Positions 1-5,455 are shown, counted from the stretch's first letter. The stretch: DNA of 9,325 nt from CANKJK01 sp964400405 (GCA_964400405.1 CAYNUO010000100.1:1-9325), one strand, 5' to 3'. A program made the numbers and translations. The notes: a model not told the origin generated them from the letters alone.

Positions 1-5
1 GCCCA

Positions 6-18
6 TCGAGTCACTCGA
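6..18. repeat. Short perfect inverted repeat upstream of the GlcG/HbpS-like gene
   Basis: TCGAGT-C-ACTCGA is a perfect 6-bp dyad around one central base. A one-base loop is too small for an RNA hairpin, so if it has a role it would be as a protein-binding operator. It lies about 70 bp before the start codon at 88. I could not place a convincing -35/-10 pair beside it, and a 6-bp dyad can arise by chance. Confidence 0.3.
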
Positions 19-87
19 CCGGGCACGCTGATTGCTCCTCGCCTGCCAACAATCACCGTCAGCGCTTGCGCGCGTGCAGGAGGATCC

Positions 88-828
88 ATGACGTACTTGA
101 AGTCAGCAATATGTGTCGCGGTGGCACTGTCTGTGTCGCTGGTCACGCTCCAGAATCTCCGTGCCGATTCCGACGACGACTCCACCGACGCGGAGTCGGA
201 GCGCACGTGCTCCACGCTCCCAAGCTATACCGAGCTGCGAACGGCCCTTGGCGTAGCCGTCGGCTCCGGGTCCGGTATCTCCGGCGCGAACCGCGGCTTC
301 GGCAACCAGATGTGGGCGACGGTCGTCAATCGGGACGGCGTGGTGTGCGCGGTCGTGTTCACGGGGGCGGAGCGGGATGACCAGTGGCCCGGCAGCCGCG
401 TGATCTCCGCGCAGAAGGCGAACACGGCTAACGCATTCAGCCTGGATAACCTGGCCCTCTCGACGGCGAACCTCTATCCGCTCGTGCAGCCGGGCCAGAG
501 CCTGTTCGGCCTGCAGGAGAGCAACCCTGTCGACACGGACGTGGCCTACAAGGGGCCGGCGCGCAACTACGGTCAGCGCAACGACCCGATGGTGGGCGCG
601 AAGCCCGGTGGCGTGAACGTCTTCGGCGGCGGGCTCGCGCTGTACCGGCGCGGGCAGGTCGTCGGTGCGCTCGGCGTGAGCGGCGATACATCGTGCGCCG
701 ACCACAACATCGCGTGGAAGACGCGGCAGACACTCGGTCTGAACGTCACACCCACCAGCGACAACATCACATATGGTCCAGCCGCGCACCCGTTGTGCCG
801 CGGCGGTGAGACGCCTCCCGCGCCCTGA
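88..828 (+). CDS. Exported GlcG/HbpS-family (heme-degrading domain) protein
   Basis: This 246-residue protein matches the GlcG/HbpS-like family, whose characterised members bind heme or act as small sensor or accessory proteins. No enzymatic role can be assigned here. Residues 1-26 look like a signal peptide (Lys5, hydrophobic stretch 8-20, then an Asp/Ser-rich mature start), so it probably acts in the periplasm or outside the cell. The family core is clearest near the C-terminus, in the segment around 181-210: GGLALYRRGQVVGALGVSGD followed by a conserved Cys-Ala-Asp-His. Cysteines 41, 87, 203 and 237 could form disulfides after export. The ATG is set by AGGAGG at 78-83, four bases upstream. 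The protein is longer than the usual cytoplasmic GlcG (about 130-150 residues) because of the leader and an insert around residues 95-175. It is followed after 94 bp by the DksA-like gene on the same strand. Confidence 0.82.
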   Translation: MTYLKSAICVAVALSVSLVTLQNLRADSDDDSTDAESERTCSTLPSYTELRTALGVAVGSGSGISGANRGFGNQMWATVVNRDGVVCAVVFTGAERDDQWPGSRVISAQKANTANAFSLDNLALSTANLYPLVQPGQSLFGLQESNPVDTDVAYKGPARNYGQRNDPMVGAKPGGVNVFGGGLALYRRGQVVGALGVSGDTSCADHNIAWKTRQTLGLNVTPTSDNITYGPAAHPLCRGGETPPAP

Positions 829-882
829 GTCAGCGTCGTCGATGGATGAGCTGCTCTGCATATTCGTGCCCGCTTGATACGC

Positions 883-913
883 TCTCCTGCGTGCGCACCA
901 CGCGCGCAGGAGA
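883..913 (+). promoter_or_regulatory. Stem-loop covering the ribosome-binding site of the DksA-like gene
   Basis: Left arm TCTCCTGCGTGCG (883-895) pairs with right arm CGCGCGCAGGAGA (901-913). That gives 13 pairs, 12 Watson-Crick and one U-G (892:904), around a five-base CACCA loop. The right arm contains AGGAGA (908-913), the only good Shine-Dalgarno for the ATG at 923, so in mRNA the ribosome site would be fully paired. No T-tract follows, so it does not look like an intrinsic terminator. It could be a translational control element or a protein operator; the sequence alone does not decide. Confidence 0.6.
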
Positions 914-922
914 TGTGTCGGG

Positions 923-1258
923 ATGAGACATGAGGCGGTTCGCGAACGGCTCGAGATGCAGGTGGCCGCGCTGGCGCAGCGCGCCGGGCGGATCGAAGGT
1001 GACCTTCGGAAGGCGCTCGATCGCGACTGGACGGAGCGCGCGACACAGGTCGAGAACGACCAGGTGCTCGAAGGACTCGACGAGGTGACGATTGCCGAGT
1101 TGCGCGGTCTGCGCGACGCCATCCGGCGCATCGATGCCGGTACCTATGGCATCTGCACGGTCTGCGGCGGCGCAGTCGGCGAAGCCCGGCTGGCCGCACT
1201 GCCGAGTTCGACGACGTGTGTGGATTGCGCCGCTGGCGTGGAAGGACGGGCGCTGTGA
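923..1258 (+). CDS. Short TraR/DksA-family zinc-finger protein
   Basis: This 111-residue protein has an N-terminal helical part (about 1-70) and a C-terminal four-cysteine zinc finger. C78-x2-C81-x17-C99-x2-C102 is the same spacing as in DksA. DksA-type proteins insert a coiled coil into the RNA polymerase secondary channel and adjust promoter response to ppGpp. This one is shorter than DksA (about 150 residues). It carries the DW.ER..QVENDQVLEGL-type helix (35-52) of the small TraR/DksA-like group rather than the classical DxxDxA coiled-coil tip, so its effect on polymerase may differ. The ATG is 9 bases after AGGAGA (908-913), which lies within a strong stem-loop. Its stop overlaps the GTG of the macro-domain gene, implying translational coupling. 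The family call is firm; the regulatory role is inferred. Confidence 0.88.
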   Translation: MRHEAVRERLEMQVAALAQRAGRIEGDLRKALDRDWTERATQVENDQVLEGLDEVTIAELRGLRDAIRRIDAGTYGICTVCGGAVGEARLAALPSSTTCVDCAAGVEGRAL

Positions 1259-1734
1259 TCCACTACGTATCTGGCGACATTCTGCTGAGCGGCGCACAGG
1301 CCATCGCACACGGGGTCTCCGCGAAGGATCCGATGACGCAGGGGCTGGCGCGGCAGCTGCACGAAAAGTTCCCTGCGATGCACAAGGACTACCACCATTG
1401 GTGCGACCAGGCGCACCCGGAGCCGGGCGAGGCCTGGATGTGGGGCGGTCCGGACGGCGTGCGCGTCATCAACCTGATCACGCAGGAGGGCGGGTACGGA
1501 CACGGTGGCCGGCCCGGCCGGGCGACGCTCAAGCATGTGCGGGATGCGCTGCGTTCGCTGGCCCTGATCGTGGACCAGGAGGGCATCGCGTCGTTGGCCC
1601 TGCCGCGCCTGGCGACCGGCGTCGGTGGCCTGGACTGGGCCGAGGTACGGCCGGTGGTCGAGGAGCGGCTCGGCGGGCTGGCGATCCCGGTGTACGTGTA
1701 CGCGGAGTTTCACGCGGGCCAGGCGGCGGCCGAA
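1255..1734 (+). CDS. Macro-domain (ADP-ribose-binding) protein, 3' end lost in assembly gap
   Basis: The visible 160 residues form a nearly complete macro domain. They start with the IHYVSGDIL strand-loop (G7, D8 at the adenosine-binding site), then AIAHGVS (16-22) and NLITQEGGYG (73-82). The ALPRLATGVGGLDW loop (115-128) resembles the phosphate-binding loop of ALC1/TARG1/DarG-type macro domains. Such domains bind or hydrolyse ADP-ribose on proteins, DNA or metabolites; the actual substrate cannot be read here. The GTG start at 1255 is chosen because it overlaps the upstream tga in a GTGA junction, has GAAGGA eight bases ahead, and begins exactly at the first macro strand. The reading frame runs into the N block, so the C-terminus is unknown, though little of a typical domain should be missing. 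No DarT-like toxin is visible, but one could lie in the gap. Confidence 0.85.
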
Positions 1735-1834
1735 NNNNNNNNNNNNNNNNNNNNNNNNNNNNNNNNNNNNNNNNNNNNNNNNNNNNNNNNNNNNNNNNNN
1801 NNNNNNNNNNNNNNNNNNNNNNNNNNNNNNNNNN
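1735..1834. other. Assembly gap of 100 N
   Basis: Exactly 100 unknown bases separate the macro-domain gene from the DUF1326 gene. One hundred N is a common placeholder for a gap of unknown size, so the real distance and any genes inside it cannot be known. Any reading frame drawn through this block is an artefact. Confidence 0.98.
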
Positions 1835-1864
1835 GTAGGCTGTGCGCAGCAGGAGGGTGGACTG

Positions 1865-2506
1865 ATGGCATCGAACGCGCAAACGACCTGGAACCTTCGT
1901 GGCACCGGATATGAGTTCTGCAACTGCGACTTCGGCTGCGGCTGCAACTTCGGCGGCTTCCCGAACTCGAAGGACGGCAGCTGCCGCGCCCTCGTCGGCA
2001 TGCAGATCGCTGACGGTCGCTGCGGGGACGTCAACCTGTCCGGCCTGCGCTGCGCGGCGATCCTGTCGTGGCCGAAGGCCATTCACGAGGGCAACGGGCA
2101 GTGCGTGTTCGTCGTCGAGCCGTCCACGACCGAGGCGCAGATCGGCGCCCTCTCGCAGATCTTCACCGGCAAGCTTGGCGGCATGCCGTGGGAGATCCTC
2201 GGCACGACGTTCGAGGTCGTTGGCCTCCAGAAGGCGGCCATCACGATGGAGGGGGAAGGCGTGAACCGCCACCTGCGTGTGGAGGGCATCGCCGAGGCGC
2301 GTGGTGAAGCGTTCAAGAACCCGGTAACCGGCGACCCGCACCAGGCGGTCATCGATCTGCCGGATGGCTTCATCTGGACACGTGGCCAGTGCGGAACGGG
2401 GACGTTCACGGCGGCGTCGGCGCCGCTGGATCTCTCCTTCGCGAAGACGAACTGGATTCTCTACGAGTTCGCCTGGACGAACGCCGCCAGCACCGCGGCA
2501 GCCTGA
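1865..2506 (+). CDS. DUF1326 domain-containing protein
   Basis: This 213-residue soluble protein has no signal peptide and belongs to the DUF1326 family, whose biochemical function is not established. The hallmark is the N-terminal cysteine cluster in YEFCNCDFGCGCNFGG: C19, C21, C25 and C27, a C-x-C-x3-C-x-C arrangement that looks suited to metal binding. Further cysteines are at 40, 53, 63, 80 and 176. The ATG at 1865 is chosen because AGGAGG (1851-1856) lies eight bases upstream; the frame is also open back to the gap edge at 1835. It converges on the DUF2182 gene with only three bases between the stops. Genes for these two families are repeatedly neighbours in bacteria, which supports a joint (perhaps metal-related) role, but that role is inference. 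Confidence 0.85.
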   Translation: MASNAQTTWNLRGTGYEFCNCDFGCGCNFGGFPNSKDGSCRALVGMQIADGRCGDVNLSGLRCAAILSWPKAIHEGNGQCVFVVEPSTTEAQIGALSQIFTGKLGGMPWEILGTTFEVVGLQKAAITMEGEGVNRHLRVEGIAEARGEAFKNPVTGDPHQAVIDLPDGFIWTRGQCGTGTFTAASAPLDLSFAKTNWILYEFAWTNAASTAAA

Positions 2507-2509
2507 GCG

Positions 2510-3286
2510 TCAGCGCAGATAGACCCAGACGGCGGCGGCGACGAGCAATACGCCGCTGACCTTTGCGCTGTACACGCCGAACGGCGCGAGCTTCTCGACC
2601 GCGACGAGCGCCGTCAGGGCCAGGATGACGGCCAGGCTCATCACGCCGCCCGCGAAGAGCAGCAGCATCAGCGCCCAGCAACAGCCGAGGCAGTACACGC
2701 CGTGCTCGGTGCCCAGCGCGAACGCGCCGCCGGCACCCTCGCGTTGCTCGGACGCCAGCAGGGACAGCGGCGTCCGGCAGTATCGGAGACACGCGAGCTT
2801 TCGCGGGGTCCACTGATAGACGCCGGCGACGAGCAGCAGGCCAGCGGCGAGGTGTGACATGGCTGGTTCGAGCATCGGGGTCAGGAGCCCGGATCGCGAG
2901 AGCAGCCCCTGCAGCGCCGTGGCCGCCAGGCTGAAGAGCGCCCAGATCGCCAGGTAACCCCCGACCAGCGCATGGAGCTTCCGGATTCCCGGAGATGGCG
3001 GCCGGCGGGCGTCGGCCGTCGCGTAGAGCAGCACGAACGGTGACGCAGACGGCAGCATCATCGCGGCCATCATGGCCGCCCACATCGCCCACATCAGCAG
3101 GAAGTACGGCGGATCCCACGTGCCGGCCATCATCCACGCGGACGAACCCGTCATCGGGCCGTACATGTCCCGCGCCATCGTGACGATCCAGCCCCAGCAC
3201 GCCAGCGGCAGGCCGAAGAGCAGCAGCGCCAGCGTGACGCGTTGATGCGCGAAGGCGCTGCGAATCAGTGAAGGTGGCGTGGTCAC
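2510..3286 (-). CDS. DUF2182 integral membrane protein (predicted metal-binding)
   Basis: This 258-residue membrane protein of the DUF2182 family has hydrophobic segments near 17-37, 60-90, 106-130, 143-157, 195-215 and 216-230, with a final one at 242-256. Family marks visible are the Met-rich stretch at 62-80 (WAMWAAMMAAMMLPSASPF), the YQWTPRKLACLRYCRTP region (157-173) with C166 and C170, and the GVYCLGCCWALM motif (196-207) with C199, C202 and C203. The Met/Cys clusters are why the family is described as possibly metal-binding; no transport substrate is known. The start is GTG at 3286 with no clear Shine-Dalgarno, and it lies inside a perfect inverted repeat. The next Met (37) would remove the first helix, so GTG is preferred. 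It lies 43 bp downstream of the DinB-like gene on the same strand and could be co-transcribed with it. Confidence 0.86.
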   Translation of the reverse strand: MTTPPSLIRSAFAHQRVTLALLLFGLPLACWGWIVTMARDMYGPMTGSSAWMMAGTWDPPYFLLMWAMWAAMMAAMMLPSASPFVLLYATADARRPPSPGIRKLHALVGGYLAIWALFSLAATALQGLLSRSGLLTPMLEPAMSHLAAGLLLVAGVYQWTPRKLACLRYCRTPLSLLASEQREGAGGAFALGTEHGVYCLGCCWALMLLLFAGGVMSLAVILALTALVAVEKLAPFGVYSAKVSGVLLVAAAVWVYLR

Positions 3287-3318
3287 GCGCCGCGCCGCGT
3301 CTGAAGCGTGACCACGCC
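3276..3318 (-). repeat. Perfect 13-bp inverted repeat spanning the DUF2182 start codon
   Basis: GGCGTGGTCACGC (3276-3288) and GCGTGACCACGCC (3306-3318) are exact reverse complements with 17 bases between them. On the - strand this forms a hairpin between the DinB-like stop and the DUF2182 gene, and the GTG start (3286-3284) sits in the second arm. No T-tract follows on the - strand, so an intrinsic terminator is unlikely. Translational control, mRNA stabilisation or an operator are all possible. Confidence 0.6.
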
Positions 3319-3329
3319 TGACTCCCGGG

Positions 3330-3863
3330 TTATGGCCGCTGGCTGGCCGGCGGCACGTGGCCGTTCAGGCGGAGGTAGACGACCATCTGCCCGTAGGTGT
3401 CCCACGTGTGGCCGAGCAGGAAATACGCCACGCGCGACCGGCTCGACATGCCACCCATGAACGGCGGCACCTTGACCTGCTCGAGGAGCTGGTCGGCGCT
3501 GAACTCGTTGATGACGGCCGTGCCGAAATCGAAGGACGCCTCGACCGCCTTGATGATCTCGGCCTTCGAGGTGGCCTTGAGATTCGCCTCGGGCGCGGCT
3601 GTCTTGCCGCCGAGCGCCTTGAGGAAGTTCAGGTTGGCGCCGGCCACGTGGAGCGCGTGTTCCCCGAAGTTGCGCTGCGCGGGTGTGGACTTGAACGTGA
3701 ACTTGTCTTCCGGCATCTCGTTCGTGAGCTTCACGAACGTGGCCTTCATGTCGGCCCAGTCCTTCAGGACCTCGGCCTTGACGTCGGCCTTCTGCGCAAA
3801 GGCGGGTGTGGATACGAGCGCGAGCACAGCCAGCGCACTGGCAAAACGAACAGCGGTTCTCAT
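3330..3863 (-). CDS. Exported DinB-like (four-helix bundle) protein
   Basis: This 177-residue protein has a clean signal peptide (1-23, ending AFA before Gln24), so it is exported. The mature part fits the DinB/YfiT-like superfamily of metal-dependent four-helix bundles, which includes thiol-transferases. H69 and H72 in GEHALH and H152 in LGHTWDTYGQ match the usual histidine ligands. The family normally has a further histidine four residues after the last one (HxxxH.GQ), and here that position is Thr156, so metal binding may be altered. AGGGGGA lies seven bases before the ATG, and a good promoter is at 3886-3914. It is divergent from the cytochrome operon, and its -35 touches the CTTAAG box. 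Exported DinB proteins recur in Acidobacteriota-like genomes (my recollection); their substrates are unknown. Confidence 0.82.
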   Translation of the reverse strand: MRTAVRFASALAVLALVSTPAFAQKADVKAEVLKDWADMKATFVKLTNEMPEDKFTFKSTPAQRNFGEHALHVAGANLNFLKALGGKTAAPEANLKATSKAEIIKAVEASFDFGTAVINEFSADQLLEQVKVPPFMGGMSSRSRVAYFLLGHTWDTYGQMVVYLRLNGHVPPASQRP

Positions 3864-3885
3864 CGGTAAATCCCCCTGACCCGGG

Positions 3886-3914
3886 AGTATAGCGGCCCGC
3901 GGCGATTGTGTGGA
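3886..3914 (-). promoter_or_regulatory. Predicted sigma-70 promoter of the DinB-like gene
   Basis: On the - strand, -35 TCCACA (3914-3909; 4 of 6 consensus bases) and -10 TATACT (3891-3886; 5 of 6) are separated by 17 bp. The -10 lies about 22 bp before the ATG, leaving a short leader that contains AGGGGGA. The 5' edge of the -35 directly abuts the CTTAAG-N5-CTTAAG box, a position from which a bound regulator could touch polymerase. Confidence 0.55.
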
Positions 3915-3931
3915 CTTAAGGATCTCTTAAG
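3915..3931. promoter_or_regulatory. PmrA/QseB-type operator, CTTAAG-N5-CTTAAG
   Basis: CTTAAG (3915-3920), GATCT, CTTAAG (3926-3931) is an exact copy of the direct-repeat box bound by PmrA and related OmpR-family regulators such as QseB, with the required 11-bp period. CTTAAG is its own reverse complement, so the box reads the same on both strands and could serve both divergent genes. In this GC-rich sequence two such AT-rich hexamers in register are unlikely to be chance. An OmpR-family regulator is encoded fourth in the operon that starts 42 bp downstream (5456-6124). Confidence 0.72.
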
Positions 3932-3941
3932 ACTCGCTGCC

Positions 3942-3947
3942 TAGGCT
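3942..3947 (+). promoter_or_regulatory. Possible -10 element of the cytochrome/two-component operon
   Basis: TAGGCT keeps the three most conserved -10 bases (TA...T) and begins 10 bp after the CTTAAG box. That is the spacing at which OmpR/PhoB-family activators replace a -35. Nothing like a consensus -35 lies at the usual distance, which fits an activator-dependent promoter. Transcription would begin near 3954. Confidence 0.4.
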
Positions 3948-3972
3948 GACTCCAGTTCGACAGGAGACAGCC

Positions 3973-4386
3973 ATGACCAACCGCATCCGACTGATCACCG
4001 CCACCGCCGCCCTCAGCGTGCTGCTGACCGGCGCCCTTGCCGCGATGGCGCCACGCGACTTCCTCGCCTCGTTCGAGGCGAGCGCCAAGAAGGCGGACCC
4101 CGCCTTCGCTGCCTCCGCGCCGCGCGGGCAGGCCTTCTTCAACACCCGCCACGGCAACGACTGGACGTGTGCCACCTGCCACACGGCGAATCCCGCGTCC
4201 GGCGGCCGCCACACCGTCACCGGAAAGCTCATCAAGCCGCTGGCACCCTCGGCTCAGCCGGATCGGCTGACCGACCCGGCAAAGGTCGAGAAGTGGTTCG
4301 GCCGCAACTGTCACGACGTACTGAACCGCGAGTGCACGGCCCGCGAAAAGGCGGATGTCGTCGCCTGGCTGCTCACCATCCGCTGA
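3973..4386 (+). CDS. shp: SHP-like cytochrome c (DUF1924 family)
   Basis: This 137-residue periplasmic monoheme cytochrome c has a signal peptide at about 1-24 (ALAAMA end), a single heme-attachment motif CATCH (C66, C69, H70) and the DUF1924 C-terminal region KWFGRNCHDVLNREC (107-121). The family includes sphaeroides heme protein (SHP), a high-spin cytochrome whose distal ligand is an Asn that leaves on ligand binding, allowing O2 or NO to bind. N112 next to C113 is my candidate for that Asn, with C113 and C121 possibly a disulfide. AGGAGA (3962-3967) fixes the ATG. It is the first gene of an operon with dhc, a cytochrome b and a two-component system, an arrangement known for this family. 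A likely electron acceptor from DHC; its physiological substrate is unsettled. Confidence 0.85.
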   Translation: MTNRIRLITATAALSVLLTGALAAMAPRDFLASFEASAKKADPAFAASAPRGQAFFNTRHGNDWTCATCHTANPASGGRHTVTGKLIKPLAPSAQPDRLTDPAKVEKWFGRNCHDVLNRECTAREKADVVAWLLTIR

Positions 4387-4396
4387 GGAGGCTCCC

Positions 4397-4891
4397 ATGA
4401 CGATTCGACTGACGACGCTGCTCACCCTCGGCCTGGCCCTCCCTGCGTGGGCAGGCCAGAGCCCCGCACCCCAGCTCACGCCAGCCGCGACCTTCAAGGA
4501 GGAGTGCGCGAGTTGTCACGTGCCGTATCCCGCACGCCTGCTCCCGGCGGAGTCATGGCGGGCGCTGATGGCGGGCCTGCCGTCGCACTTCGGCACCAAC
4601 GCGGCCCTCGACGCGCCGACGGCCAGCGTCATCGAGCGCTTCCTCGTCGCCAACGCCTCGATGCGTCCGGTGCGGAGCACGGCCCCCGGCGTCGGCCCGG
4701 TCATCCGCATCACGGAGACGTCGTGGTTTGCGAAAGAGCACCGTGAGGTGCCGGCACGGCGGTGGGCCTCGCCCGAGGTGAAGAGCAAGGCCAACTGCTC
4801 GGCCTGTCACCTGGGGGCAGAGCGCGGCAACTTCGAAGACGGCATGTCGGGCTCGGGCGCTGGCTCGGGCTCTGGCGCAGGGAGGCGGTGA
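4397..4891 (+). CDS. dhc: Diheme cytochrome c (DHC family)
   Basis: This 164-residue exported protein has a signal peptide at about 1-19 (ending AWA) and two heme-binding motifs, CASCH (C37, C40, H41) and CSACH (C134, C137, H138). The DHC-family context around the first is ECASCHVPYPARLLPAESW, and NCSACHLGAERGNFED follows the second. DHC proteins are thought to carry electrons between a membrane cytochrome b and SHP in the periplasm. AGGAGG (4386-4391), overlapping the shp stop, sets the ATG ten bases after that stop; the frame is open further upstream but only inside shp. The last 15 residues are a Gly/Ser/Ala tail encoded by a short tandem repeat, unlike the conserved body. The stop shares one base with the next ATG (TGATG), implying coupled translation. 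Confidence 0.87.
   Translation: MTIRLTTLLTLGLALPAWAGQSPAPQLTPAATFKEECASCHVPYPARLLPAESWRALMAGLPSHFGTNAALDAPTASVIERFLVANASMRPVRSTAPGVGPVIRITETSWFAKEHREVPARRWASPEVKSKANCSACHLGAERGNFEDGMSGSGAGSGSGAGRR
4850..4873 (+). repeat. Two 12-bp tandem units in the 3' end of dhc
   Basis: GGCTCGGGCGCT (4850-4861) is followed by GGCTCGGGCTCT (4862-4873) with one mismatch, and then a partial third unit begins. It encodes the Gly/Ser tail of DHC, keeps the frame, and is of a type that can expand or contract by slippage. Confidence 0.6.
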
Positions 4892-5439
4892 TGGCGGCCA
4901 CGGTGCGGATGACGCGTGTGTTCGTGTGGGATCTCGTGGTGCGGGCCGGGCACTGGTTGCTCGCGGCGGCCTTCGTGGGCGCGTTCCTCACAGCCGAGAC
5001 GGAGCGGCTGCGCCTTGTGCACGTGCGGCTGGGGTTGGCGGTGGTGGGCATTGTGCTCTTCCGGATCCTCTGGGGCTTCGTGGGCACGCGCTACGCCCGC
5101 TTCTCCGCGTTCGTGACCGGACCCGCGCCCGTGCTCCGCTATCTGAAGGCGGTCTTCTCCCGGCACCCCGAGCAGCATGTCGGTCACAACCCTGCGAGCG
5201 CGGCTGCCATCGTGGGCATGCTGGCGCTGGGCCTGACCACGGGCGCCACGGGCTGGATGGTGTACGAGGAGGTCGGCCCGGCGTGGCTGGGTGAGCTTCA
5301 CGGGGCCTCGGCCTGTGCCATGCTCACGCTGGTGGTGCTCCACGTGGCCGGCGTCGTGCTCGCCAGCGTCCGCCATCGTGAAAACCTCATCGGCGCGATG
5401 GTGACCGGCTGGAAGGCGGCGCCTCAGGACCGCGCCTGA
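4891..5439 (+). CDS. Cytochrome b561 / Ni-hydrogenase-type membrane cytochrome b
   Basis: This 182-residue protein has four predicted helices (about 16-34, 44-64, 105-123, 140-160), the usual size of this family. It opens with VWDLVVRAGHW, where H21 is a typical first-helix heme ligand. H44, H99 (in GHNPASAAA), H137 and H151 are the other candidates, and two b hemes are expected. It probably takes electrons from quinol in the inner membrane and passes them to the DHC protein encoded just upstream. The ATG at 4891 overlaps the dhc stop by one base and has GGAGG (4881-4885) upstream; the frame is open earlier but that part lies within dhc. A response-regulator gene follows after 16 bp. Confidence 0.87.
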   Translation: MAATVRMTRVFVWDLVVRAGHWLLAAAFVGAFLTAETERLRLVHVRLGLAVVGIVLFRILWGFVGTRYARFSAFVTGPAPVLRYLKAVFSRHPEQHVGHNPASAAAIVGMLALGLTTGATGWMVYEEVGPAWLGELHGASACAMLTLVVLHVAGVVLASVRHRENLIGAMVTGWKAAPQDRA

Positions 5440-5455
5440 AGGAGCGACGACGCGC

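Noticed and set aside
883..913. Stem-loop read as an intrinsic terminator for the GlcG/HbpS-like gene
   Set aside because: No run of T follows either arm, and the right arm contains the next gene's ribosome site.
103..1131. 342-residue open frame on the - strand opposite the first two genes
   Set aside because: Arg/Ala-rich composition without a recognisable domain, lying antisense to two genes with clear families and ribosome sites; a GC-rich shadow frame.
1255..1734. Calling the macro protein a DarG antitoxin
   Set aside because: No DarT toxin gene is adjacent in the visible sequence and the domain lacks the extra C-terminal region in what can be read; macro domain only is supported.
1625..2506. 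A frame joining the macro region, the N block and DUF1326 into one protein
   Set aside because: The join passes through unknown bases and its first part is out of frame with the macro domain; DUF1326 has its own AGGAGG and ATG at 1865.
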